Positions 23,701 to 34,400 of a DNA stretch of 64,000 nt are shown here, piece after piece; position 1 is the first letter of the stretch, and the number at the start of each line of letters is the position of its first letter. The notes beneath the pieces were generated by a model. The model did no database searches. It was given only the letters and a program-made list of their open reading frames with translations, and had not been told where the DNA came from. The DNA is from Emiliania huxleyi CCMP1516 (taxonomy: Eukaryota > Haptophyta > Isochrysidales > Noelaerhabdaceae), in the NCBI RefSeq assembly GCF_000372725.1, contig NW_005200803.1, forward strand, positions 199,035-263,034, read 5' to 3'. A program made the translations under genes and the position numbers.

Positions 23701-26194
23701 CGTCGACGAGCACGCTTGTCGTCGCGTTCGAGCCGCGGTGCCACTCCGTGGCCGCCTCCTCCGACTCGTCGTCCGGCGCGACGATAGGCTTGACGCCAAA
23801 CTCGGCGCTGCCCACCTTGAGCACCTCGCCTGTGTCGGACGAGACAAGCAGGCCGCCGTCGCCAACCGTCGTCTCCTTGGTCGCGATGACGATCCCCGCG
23901 GTCAGCCCCGCATTGATGCCGACCGAGGCGAGCAGCGCGATCACCAGCACGAGCGCAAACCTCCGGAAGACACGAAATAACTTGCGCTCCCTCGCGGCCT
24001 CCTTTTGGGCCTCCTGCTCCGCCGCCTCCTTCGCGGCAATTTCCTTGGCGACGCTGCTAGCTTCTGCCATGTCAATGACGCCATCGTTGTTCCTGTCGAA
24101 GACCCGCATCAACGCCGACGAGTTCCTCCGACCCAGAGTCCACTCTCCCGCATCAACCTCCGACGGGCCGCCGGCGGACTCTGGCGGCGACGGCGGCGGC
24201 GAGAAGACGGGCGGAGAGAAGGCCGCCGTGCTGTTGCGCCGCCAGCGCAGCTGCCGGAGCACGAGGTCGGCCGTGGCAGCAAACACGCTCACGGCGAAGA
24301 GGAAAGAGAGAGGTATCGCACCACCCTCCGTGAACCACGAGAAAGTGGTGCTCGACGCAGAGGATTCCACGGGAGCCGCTGCTGCGCCGGGGAGGCACGC
24401 CGCGGCGGCGGCGACGCAGACGGCCCACGCCACGCCGCGCCGAGCCCCCTTTCCGCTCGCCGCGGTCGGCCAGGAGGCGACGCAAGCGATGGCGAGGAAG
24501 ATGAGCACGAGGGCGGGCATGAGAAGCGGCGAGCAGCTCACGAGCGAGGACGCCTTGGAGGCGACGGCGGGCGAGAAGGCCGAGGACGCCGCCGAGGCGA
24601 CGCCGGATGAGAAGGTAGAGGACGCCGAGGCGACGGCAGACGAGAAGGCCGAGGCCACCGCCGTCGGGCTAGGCACGGCGGGCGCGCAGTGGCCGAAGGC
24701 GGGCATGCAGACGAGGAGCAGCCACCGGAAGGCGCCCTCGGCCTTCGTGTAGCCGCCCTGCACGCAGTTGGCCGCCGCTTTGAGGGCGGCGCGACCGCCG
24801 GCGCCGCACGTGCCAGCGCCGGCGCCGCACGTGCCAGCGCCGGCGCCGCACGTGCCAGCGCCGGCGCCGCACGTGCCAGCGGCGAATGGCGCCTTGCCGG
24901 ACGTGGTCTGCGGCTCGCGGCGCCAGTTCGTGCGGCGGCCGCGGCCGCGGCCGCGGCCCTTTGCCTTGCCAGACTTGCGCCTGCCCTTTGCCTTGCCAAA
25001 CGTGGGGTTGTTGCGGCAGCGCCTTGCCTTGCGCCGGCACTTCCTCGAGCGCCGCGACTGCAAGTCCGCCCACTTCTCCCGTTGCTCGGCAATGAGATCG
25101 AGCGCGGCCATCGCCTTCTTGAGCCGCCCCTCCCAGTGCTCGCGCTCCTTGGCGGCCTCGGCCTCAGCCAGCCCCGCGCCCGCGACCGCGCCAAGGGGCT
25201 TGGGCGCCACGGGCGCAATGCCGCCGGAGGTGGGGACTCCCGGTGACGGCGACTTCTTGCCGTCGGCGGGCGTAGCCTGGTAGCTGACGCTCTCGCCCAG
25301 CCGGCGGACTGCAGCCTCGACGCCGTCCACGTAGCCCGGTCCGGAGCCGCTGCGGGCCGACGCGGGCCCGCTCTTCCCCGCCGCCATCGGCGTGGGCAGG
25401 CCCGGGTAGCAGGTGGTGTCCTGCAAGCGCGATAGGGACACACGGGAAGGGAGATTATTACCGGTGGGAGAGCGAGGAGTGCCAGGAGAGAATGCTGCGG
25501 CGCGCTCACCGCTGGGTCGGGCGTGTTGGAAACGGTCTTGGCCGGCTTCTCGACCTCCTTGGCAGCCTCCTCGGCGACGGCCTCCTCGGCGACGGGCGCC
25601 TCGGCGACGGGCGCCTCCTGGGAGGCGGACACCTCGGCGGCGGCGGGCTTGATGGTCGCCTCCTCGGTGGCGGACTCCTCGGCGACGACGGCCTCCTCGG
25701 AGGCGGCCTCCTCGGCGACGGCGGCCTCCTCGGTGGCGGTGGACTTGGTGGAGGACTCCTCGGCGACGACGACCTCCTCGGAGGCGGCCTCCTCGGCGGC
25801 GGCCTCCTCCTTCACGACGACGTCGTTCTTGACGCCGCACGCCTGCGTGAGGGAGAAACGTAACTGTTTGGAGACGGGGACACCGCAGGGACAATGCCGA
25901 TCCTGGCGTGCGCGTGCGCACCTCAGCTCCGAGCGAAGGCGGCAGCGTCAGGCTCGCGCGGCGGCGCTGATACCACTCCTCATAATCCGCGCTGGAAGCG
26001 AAGTAGCCACCGACCTTGACGGAAGCCGTTGGCCCGAGCTCGGTCTGAACCTGGGCCCCCTCCGCGAAACAAAAGCTGATTGGCACCTTTGCGAGGCTCC
26101 GATGGAACACGTGGGGGTTGTCGAACCAGACGCCCTTTGTTGATCTCACAACCAAGAAAGCCGACTCGCCCTCGCTCTCATTGAAGTCGACCAT
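20788..26194 (-). CDS. Large membrane protein: acidic region, TM helices, EF-hand, C-terminal discoidin-like domain
   Basis: Four exons join in frame: 26194-25922 (the exon may begin at 26216 after an acceptor), 25842-25510, 25420-23378 and 23298-20788; all three introns are GT-AG, phase 0. Product about 1719 residues. Exon 2 is an Ala/Glu-rich acidic repeat (SEEAVVAEESATEEA). Exon 3 has a Lys/Arg-rich block, four copies of a 7-residue AGTCGAG-type repeat (21-bp repeat, 24801-24882), about three membrane helices, one clear EF-hand loop (FDRNNDGVIDMAE, about residue 640) and another membrane helix (LVLVIALLASVGINAG). Exon 4 is a long unrecognised domain, then a C-terminal part with WQLSEIWLYESSG, SYKLYTANDMPSRDPISWTF and a final YPTYNL, resembling a galactose-binding (F5/8 C-like) fold. 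The likely role is a Ca2+-sensing surface or secretory-pathway protein (inference). An upstream exon is possible because the first acceptor is phase 2. Confidence 0.75.
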
Positions 26195-26519
26195 GTAGCG
26201 CCTCTCGGCGCGCGTCCTGCAGAGCAGAGAGAATGGGGGCCGCCCGTGAGAGGGGTGAGGCAAGGCGCCTGCATTGGTCGGAACAGCTATGCGCATGTGT
26301 GGGGTCTGAAATGAGAGGAGAGTGACGGGGGACAAAGCTCGGACGTTGAGCCTGCGGAGGGCGGCGTCACGAGGGAGCGGGCTAAAGTTCATGTCGGGCG
26401 AGTGTTTGCAGGCGACGAGGGCCAGAGAGGGGCCTTGCGGGCGAGGGCGAGGGCGAGGGTGGCGGCAGTGTGTGTGTGTGGGGGGGGGGGGAGGAGGCAG
26501 GAAGGGGGGGGGGGGGGGT

Positions 26520-27190
26520 CCGCAGCGTTGAAAGCCGAGCACGTTTGCGATGGCACTTGCGATGTGTCGCCCTCGCCCTTGCGCGCGACGACGATGGAGG
26601 AGAGAGCGAGTCGGGGACGGAGGTGCCGGAGGAGAGCACGATGGTGCCCATCACGATGCCCGGGATGTTGAGGATGCAGAGCCGACGCACGTGGACTGGA
26701 CGCAGGCCACCTGGGGGCGGGGGGGGAATAAGGCTTGCGGTGGGGAGGCGGGTGGGTGGAGGGAAGTGGAGAAGGGTGTGGCGAGGGGGTTGGCGGGGAG
26801 GGCGGTGCGGGGGGGAGGTGGTGACTGTTGGTGAGGGGGGAAGGGGTGCGAGGTGGTGGGTGTGTGGGTGTGTGGGTGTGTGCAGAGTTGGGCCGGCGGT
26901 GCGGCGGCAGCGCACGTGATGAGGATGCAGATCCAGGCGACCGACATGCCGAAGTTCCACGTGAACCAGTACTTGCACTTGTCGCGCATCGACTCCGGCA
27001 TCGACAGCTTGAAGGCGGAGATAAGCGGACACGAGAAGGCCGATGCAATTATACGAGGAGGAGGAGGGACTCGTACCGGCAAGGAGGAGGAGGTCGAGAG
27101 CGAAGAAGAAGAGGAAGAAGAAGAGGAGGAGGACGGAGAAGATGTAGAAGGAGAAGTCGCACAGCACAGGGAACTTGGTGATAGGGAAGT
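26520..27190 (-). pseudogene. K+-dependent Na+/Ca2+ exchanger (NCKX/CaCA) fragment or disrupted gene
   Basis: Minus-strand pieces match successive parts of an NCKX-type exchanger. A helix KFPVLCDFSFYIFSVLLL (about 27175-27120) resembles the end of the first half. MPESMRDKCKYWFTWNFGMS followed by VAWICILI (about 27010-26920) matches the segment before the second alpha repeat. The alpha-2 repeat itself is present as LNIPGIVMGTIVLSSGTSVP, SSIVVARKGEGD and IASAIANVLG (26675-26530). The alpha-2 pieces lie in three frames within 90 bp, with no splice sites between them. An extra two bases after GTSVPDSL and another slip after GEGD account for this. No alpha-1 repeat was found upstream. Either a decayed or truncated copy, or sequencing errors in a real gene. 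A G-run region (26484-26518) follows and may have caused assembly trouble. Confidence 0.65.
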
Positions 27191-27741
27191 GGGCTGTGTT
27201 TGCGTTTCTTTGTGGGGCCGTTGGAAGGGTGGAGGCATCTAGATGGAGATGAAGAGCGAGGCGCACCTCAGACTCGGCACCTGATCGGACGGAGGCAGCC
27301 GGTGAGCGGGGGGAGAAATAGAGGATGCGGCGGCGGCCGGCGGACGGCGCTCAGCGCGCATGGGCAAATCCAGCGCGGAGCGGGCGGCGCTGGCCCGGAG
27401 CCCTAGCGCGGGCGTGGCGCGGCAGGGCGCGGCGCGGGCGTGGTGGCGCGCAGAGATGCTGGCCACGCTGCTCGACCGGCGGTGGCCGCACCTGCGAGCG
27501 GAGAGGGGCAGGCGGTGAGGACACTCGAGCGACGCGCCCAAGCCGCAGGCGGCGCAGTGTGGTGGAGGGGAGGAGGCGGCGGCGTGGCGGGGGCGGGGGG
27601 GCGGGGGCGGGCGACGCGGGCGGCCGCCGCTGCTCCGCGCCGTCGACCCACACCTGCGGAGCAGAGGCGCCGCGCCGCGGGCGGGCACAAGCTGGAGGGG
27701 GACGCTGGTGCCGAGGTGACGCGAGATGTCGCAAAGAGAAA

Positions 27742-27900
27742 CTCTCCTCGAGGTGGATATCCTTTGGCCGCGTTGGGTAGCGAGGATTGGTGTAACCCGA
27801 TCCACGCAGGCGTGTTTTCTGGCGGCCGACCGTCAGTGCACGGAGTTGCCACTTCTCCGACTGCCCCGGCTAGTTCCCGAGTTTCGAGGGAGTGACCCCA
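27742..27900. repeat. Dispersed repeat A, second copy at 43361-43405 plus 44082-44203
   Basis: The block beginning GAGGTGGATATCCTTTGGCC runs through AGCGAGGATTGGTGT and on to GCCCCGGCTAGTTCCCGAG. The other copy is nearly identical but split by an inserted LINE, so this copy shows the uninterrupted state. Confidence 0.8.
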
Positions 27901-27944
27901 TGCGTCAAACCCGAGACCTAGCACGGGTGGGTTGGAGGGGGCTC

Positions 27945-28091
27945 GCCCCGTTCCTCCCCATCGGGCCGCGTGAGCGGCCTCGCCTCGCAGATTCGTTTTT
28001 CGCGCCTGGGTCAGGCGCGCGGGGCATCCCCCGGGTCGCTCGACCAGCGATCCGAAGAGTGGCCGCTATGCGAGGGAAAGAGCGGGGCCCA
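27945..28091. repeat. Dispersed repeat B, about 147 bp, second copy at 57061-57211
   Basis: Starts GCCCCGTTCCTCCCCATCGG and ends GAAAGAGCGGGGC in both copies, with a few substitutions and a 6-base repeat difference (AGCGAT). Same orientation. Repeats A and B lie next to each other here but apart elsewhere. Confidence 0.85.
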
Positions 28092-28319
28092 TGAAAGCCT
28101 GCACCCACCGCCCCTGCCACCCTCCACCGAGACAAACCGCACCTGCTCCCTCCTCCCTGCGCGGCCCGCCGCCGCATGCATCTCCCTCCAGGCCGAATGG
28201 TGAATCGTCGCGGAGTATGAATCGGCGCTGAGCGTGTTGTAGAAGATTGCTGCGCGAGCTCCATTCAGTTAGCGGAAGGTATGCATGTGCCGGGGGCAGC
28301 CCTCTCGGGTTGTAGATGC

Positions 28320-28390
28320 GGTAGGTAGGTAGGTAGGTAGAAAGGTGAAGAAAACAGTCAGGCTTGGACTGGACACCAACGCGGTATGGC
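28320..28390. repeat. Dispersed repeat C with (GTAG)n, inverted copy at 58470-58540
   Basis: Reads (GTAG)n, AAAGGTGAAG, then TTGGACTGGACACCAACGCG and GTATGG. The complement is at 58470-58540 in full order. Partial relatives are at 10950-10976 (the GTAG part), 12138-12191 and 54975-55017 (the ACACCAACGCGTTATGG part). Confidence 0.75.
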
Positions 28391-28499
28391 GGTAGGCGGC
28401 CCCAAGAGTTGTTCACAGCTGGGGGGGGGAACAACTCTCACAGAAACTTCTGGGAAACAACTCCCACGAGAACGCCGTTCCCAGATCTCCCACCTTTCG

Positions 28500-31400
28500 A
28501 TGCGCCTCCTTCTGCTCGGCCTGCTTGCGGGGCTCGCGGTCGCCGAGAGCGGCCCGACCCTCATCCCTGGCGACGCCCTCGGCTCGGACTCGGCCATGCA
28601 CGCCAGCATCGACCACGACTGGAAGACCTGCTCCGCCTTTCACGGCTGCCGCGGCGGCGACCGTTCGGAGAAGATGGTGAGTGTCGAACTCGCCGGCGCC
28701 GGCGCGGCCGGATCGAGCGCACATCACGCGCCGAACGCCTCCGCGTCGCTCGCCGGCGCGGAGGCCCACAAGTGCACCATGAACGAGTGCCCGTGCGCGA
28801 CCAGCGAGTCTGGGGACGCAAACGTGTGCTGCAAGGACAACAAGTTGAGCGAGTTCTCGATCGAGGGCGGTTCGGCGCGCGCCACTCCTGGCCGGCCCTC
28901 CCTCCGCGAGGGCTGGTGGTGCTGCGCCTCTGCGGCGGTGCTGCTCCTCGAAGCGTGCGGCGCCTGCTGGCTGCTGCTGGGGCAGCGGGCGCCGCGCTCC
29001 GGTGCTGCAGCCTCGGGGCAGCGATCCAGCAAGGCGGTCCGTCCCCGGCTGAGCAAAAAGGGCCGCGGCCGCGGCTCGCACCGGCGACCGAAGCCGCGCG
29101 GACCGCAGGTGCGCAAATGCAAGTCGCCGTCCGGCTCTGGCGGCACTGGCACTAGCGCTGGCGCCGCCGCCGGCGCTGGCATCCGCAGCACTGGCATCCG
29201 CGCCGGTCTCAAGCAGGCAACCGGCCGCGTGCAGAGCAGCTTTGCGGGTGCCCCATGCGCCACCATGTGCATCTGGTCTTGCTTCATCCGCACCGGCCTC
29301 TGCGCGTCTGTGGCCGGCCCGGCGGCCAGCAGGGCGGTCCTTCCCCGGCTGAGCAAGAGCCGCAGCTCGGTGGCCTACTTGCTCCTGCTGCTCGTTTTCT
29401 TCCCCGTGGCTCGGGCTGGCTCGGGCGAGGCTGGCTCGGGGGGCGAGGGTGATTGCGCGGACGATGCAGCGTTCAGAGATCCTTACGGCTACAGTTGCTC
29501 CGACTGGCTCGGATATGATTGCAGCTTCTACACGGGCTACAGTCCAGTTGAATTGGCCATTCTCCGCGAAAACTGCCCTCTCAGCTGCGGCAGTTGTTCG
29601 CCACCGCCGCTCCAGCCGCTACCCCCGCTGCCGCCACCACCACCCTCTGCACCGCCGACGCCACCTCTGCTCCCGCCACCACCGCCGCCGCCACCTCTGC
29701 TCCCGCCACCACCGCCGCCGCCACCTCTGCTCCCGCCACCACCGCCGCCGCCGCTGCCTCCGCCGTGTCCGCCGACGCCGCCACTGTCCCCCTCCCCCTC
29801 TCCCCTCTTCCTCGACCAAACCCCATCCGCAGACGGCCGCCGCCGCTTCCCGCTGCCGGCCGTCCGCCCAAGCGGCAGTTTTGCTTACCCGCCGTTGCCA
29901 AACTGCTCCGCCACCAACAGGGTCGGGTGCATCGGTGTCCCAATGACGGTTCTGTCGCCGCTGGCAGCCTGGAACGGCTCGCTGGAGTTGGCGGGCGATG
30001 TGGCCGACTACTTCACTTCGGCCGTCGATGGAGACTTGGGGTTCACCATCCCTGGAGGGAGCAGCAACACTTACTCCACTTCGGTGGCGGACGTCGACGG
30101 GGACGGGAACATGGACGTCGTCGTCGGCAACTACGGCGAAGAGAACCAAGTCCTCTTTGGGAGCGCGGGCGGAAGGACCTTCTCCGAGGTCGCCCTTCCT
30201 GGAGGGAGCAGCAACACTTACTCCACCTCGGTGGCGGACGTCGACCGGGACGGGAACATGGACATCGTCGTCGGCAACTACGGCGAAGCGAACCAGGTCC
30301 TCTTTGGGAGCGCGGGCGGAAGGACCTTCTCCGAGTTCGCCCTTCCTGGAGGGAGCAGGAACACGTACTCCACCTCGGTGGCGGACGTCGACGGGGACGG
30401 GAACATGGACATCGTCGTCGGCAACTACGGCGAAGCGAACCAGGTCCTCTTTGGGAGCGCGGGCGGAAGGACCTTCTCCGAGTTCGCCCTTCCTGGAGGG
30501 AGCAGCAACACTTACTCCACCTCGGTGGCGGACGTCGACCGGGACGGGATCGTGGACGTCGTTGTCGGCAACCACGGCACAGAGAACCAGGTCCTGTTTG
30601 GGAGCGCGGGTGGGAGGGCCTTCTCCGAGGTCGCCCTTCCCGGAGGGAGCAGGTACACTTACTCCACCTCGGTGGCGGACGTCGACCAGGACGGGAACAT
30701 GGACATCGTTATCGGCAACCTCGGCGCAGCGAACCAGGTCCTCTTTGGGAGCGCGGATGGAAGGACCTTCTCCGAGTTCGCCCTTCCTGGAGGGAGCAGG
30801 TACACTTACTCCACCTCGGTGGCGGACGTCGACCGGGATGGCATCCTGGACATCGTCGTCGGCAACTCCGGCGCAGCGAACCAGGTCCTGTTTGGGAGCG
30901 CGGGTGGGAGGGCCTACTCCGATGTCGCCCTTCCTGGAGGGAGCAGGAACACGTACTCCACCTCGGTGGCGGACGTCGACCAGGACGGGATCGTGGACGT
31001 CGTTGTCGGTAACTCCGGCGCAGCAAACCAAGTCTTGTTTGGGAGCGCGGGCGGAAGGGCCTTCTCCGAGGTCGCCCTTCCTGGAGGGAGCGCGAGCACT
31101 CACTCCACCTCGGTGGCGGACGTCGACCGGGACGGGATCGTGGACGTCGTTGTCGGCAACCTCGGCGCAGCGAACCACGTCCTCTTTGGGAGCAGCGGAA
31201 GGAACTTCTCCGAGGTCGCCCTTCCTGGAGGGAGCAGCAACACTTACTCCACCTCGGTGGCGGACGTCGACCAGGACGGGAACATGGACGTCGTTATCGG
31301 CAACTACGGCGCAGCGAACCAAGTCCTCTTTGGGAGCGCGGGCGGAAGGACCTTCTCCGAGGTCGCCCTTCCTGGAGGGAGCAGGTACACTTACTCCACT

Positions 31401-34400
31401 TCGGTGGCGGACGTCGACCGGGACGGGAACATGGACGTCGTCGTCGGCAACTACGGCGCAGCGAACCAAGTCCTCTTTGGGAGCGCGGGCGGAAGGAACT
31501 TCTCCGAGGTCGCCCTTCCTGGAGGGAGCAGGAATACGTACTCCACCTCGGTGGCGGACGTCGACGGGGACGGGAACATGGACATCGTTGTCGGCAACTA
31601 CGGCGAAGCGAACCAGGTCCTGTTTGGGAGCGCAGGTGGGAGGGGTTTCACCGAGTTCGCCCTTCCTGGAGGGAGCGGGCAAACTCGCTCCACTTCGGCG
31701 GCGGACGTCGATGGGGACGGGATCCTGGACATCGTCGTCGGCAACAAGTACGCAGCGAACCAAGTCCTCTTTGGGAGCACGGGCGGAAGGACCTTCACCG
31801 AGGTCGCCCTTCCTGGAGGGAACACAAGTACTCGCTCCACCTTGGTGGCGGACGTCGACGGGGACGGGAACATGGACGTCGTTGTCGGCAACTACGGCGC
31901 AGCGAACCAGGTCCTGTTTGGGAGCGCGGGCGGAAGGAACTTCACCAAGGTCGCCCTTCCTGGAGGGAGCAGGAACACGTACTCCACCTCGGTGGCGGAC
32001 GTCGACGGGGACGGGATCGTGGACATCGTGGTCGGCAACTTCGGCACAGAGAACCAGGTCTTTTTTGTTGGCTTCTGCCCGACGGGAGGTGCACAGGTCC
32101 ACGGCAAGAGCTGGTGCTACAAGTGCCCTTCCTTCATGGGACTCGCGGGCGCCTCCTGCGTGGAGTGCCTCCCCGACTTTGTGCAGCAGCCCGGGAGCGG
32201 AGAGCTCTGCGCATCAGACCCCTGCCCCCTTGGCGAGCGCCCGTTCGGCAGCGACGCGTGCACCGCTTGCAAGGACAAGCCGGGCGTCTTCTACAACACC
32301 AGCGCCGCCGCGGCGCGCACAGAGCGCGACTCAACCACATGGATTCAACCCAGTTGCGTGGAGTGCCCAATGGGCAGCGTCGCGAACGGTGTCGCCGTCG
32401 ACGAGTGCTTTGCTTGCGCTGCGGGTTCGTACCAGAACCTGATTGGCCAGGCCGAGTGCAAGCGGTGCCCCGCGGGCCAGTTTCAGCCGGAGCGCGGACA
32501 GACGTCGTGCGACAGGTGTGCCACGGGCGGATACTGTGATGATGCCGAGAACTGTGGCGGCGGCTTCACGCCCTGCCCAGCGGGTACATTCAACGAGAAG
32601 ACGGGTAGCAGCTCGTCCGACGCCTGTCAGCCGTGCCCCCCCGGAACCTCTAGCCCGACCGCCGGCGCAGACAGCAGCGAGACGTGCGCGAGCTGCCGTG
32701 CTGGGACGTTTGGTGGCGAGCCCGGGCTGAGTGAGTGCACGGACTGCCCTCCCGGCGCGTCGTCAAACCAAGGGAGCGATTCGTGCGAATCGTGTGAGGC
32801 GGGCTCTTACGCCGCCAACGCTGGCCAGGGCCAGTGCATCCCATGTCCTCATCCCCTCGGTAGTGGGCGCGGCGACGTCATTTGCTCCGTCTGCATGAAG
32901 GACTACTACCTGCTCTCGAGCGCCGACCCCGACGACATCTTCAAATCCCCGACCGATTACTGCAAGTCCTGCCCGCCGAACGCCGACTGCCCAGTCAACA
33001 CGACTCTCCAGTCCCTCGGTATCCCGGCCGGCTTCTGGCGCGCTAGCCCCTTCAGCGCCGTGTTGACAGAGTGCGGCGGCTTTGGCGGCGATGGCGAGGC
33101 CGGCAAGCAGCGATGCGCCGGCAGCGAGGCAAAGGCCTCTCGTCGCCGGAGGATGGAGGCTTCGGACGAGTACTGCGCTTCCGGCTTCACTGGCCCGGAG
33201 TGCCAGCTCTGCGTCGCAGCGAATCACTACCTCGTCGACGGATACACGTGCGAAGAATGCGCTCCGCGCGCCGCTGTGGCTGGCCGCATTGTCGCCCTCG
33301 TCATCGGTGCCTGTATTGCCTGTGGCCTCGCGGTTTGGGCCTACAGCATGACGAAATGGCGGAAGGAGCGCTTCATCGGCCGCGTGCTCCGCTTTGCCGA
33401 TCGTGCCGTCTACATTTACGTCGCGATCGGCCTCACGGCCAAGACCAAGGTTCTAATAGATGCTCCCGTTGGTTGGGAACCGATATTAGCAAGCGCCGAC
33501 CTCGATGATAGTCCATATTAGCAAGCTAATAACCGACCTGATAGGTGCTCTTTGGATTCTACCAGATCTGCACCGTGTTGTCCTCCACCTACTCGGCGCG
33601 GCTGCCGCCAGAGTACACGGGCTGGACCGACAAGCTGGCTAATACGGTCTCAATCGACTGGTCTGGCCTTTTCCTGCCGCAGCAGTGCCTCGGCTACGAT
33701 TTGCGGCTGCTCGCCATCGCTCTCTCGCCCGTCGCCTTCATCGCACTGCTCATGGCAGCCGGGATAAGCCTGCGGCTCTACCGCTGGCGTGCCGCGCCGC
33801 CACCGCGCCCAATGGAAGCGACGCCGGGAGCCGACACCGATGCAGCATTCGGCCTCGTGGAAGCATCGATGTCGGTGATGTCGGCGATCGCTGACGCGAT
33901 AAACGCAGACGAGGACGCTCCGCGTGCGACGCCGTGGTATGCTGAGGCGGCCCTCGGCGTCCTCGATCTCACGCCTGCCGGTTTGGTGCTCATCTTCTGC
34001 TTCGTGCCCTCCATCAGCGCCTCCATCTTCCGCGCGTGGTCATGCAAGGTAATGCCCCCAAACTGTTGACTGCTGCCGAAACCGACCCCCCTTCAGCGCT
34101 CGCCGTGTGTCGCTCATAGGCCTACACCATCTCTCCGCCCGACTCGCCTCTCGAGCAGGTCTCCTACATGCGGCTGGACGCGAGCGTCGAATGCTACACC
34201 GAGGATCACGAGTCCATCACCGACCTCGCCATCGGCCTTATCGCCCTGTGGCCTGCGGGCTCGCTGATCCTCTTCACTTCGCTCCTCGTCGCCTGCTACA
34301 AGCCGCTACAGGCCAAGAGGCCGAATGCCCTGACGCGGGCCACCGGCTTCCTCCACCGGGAGTACAAGAAAAAATGCTACTGGTGGGAGGTGGTCGAGCT

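Noticed and set aside
29619-32442. Antisense frame of 827 codons and shifted plus-strand frames of 472 and 814 codons
   Set aside because: Shadows of the 141-bp FG-GAP repeats; the sense frame has the Ca2+-loop motif and continues into conserved domains.
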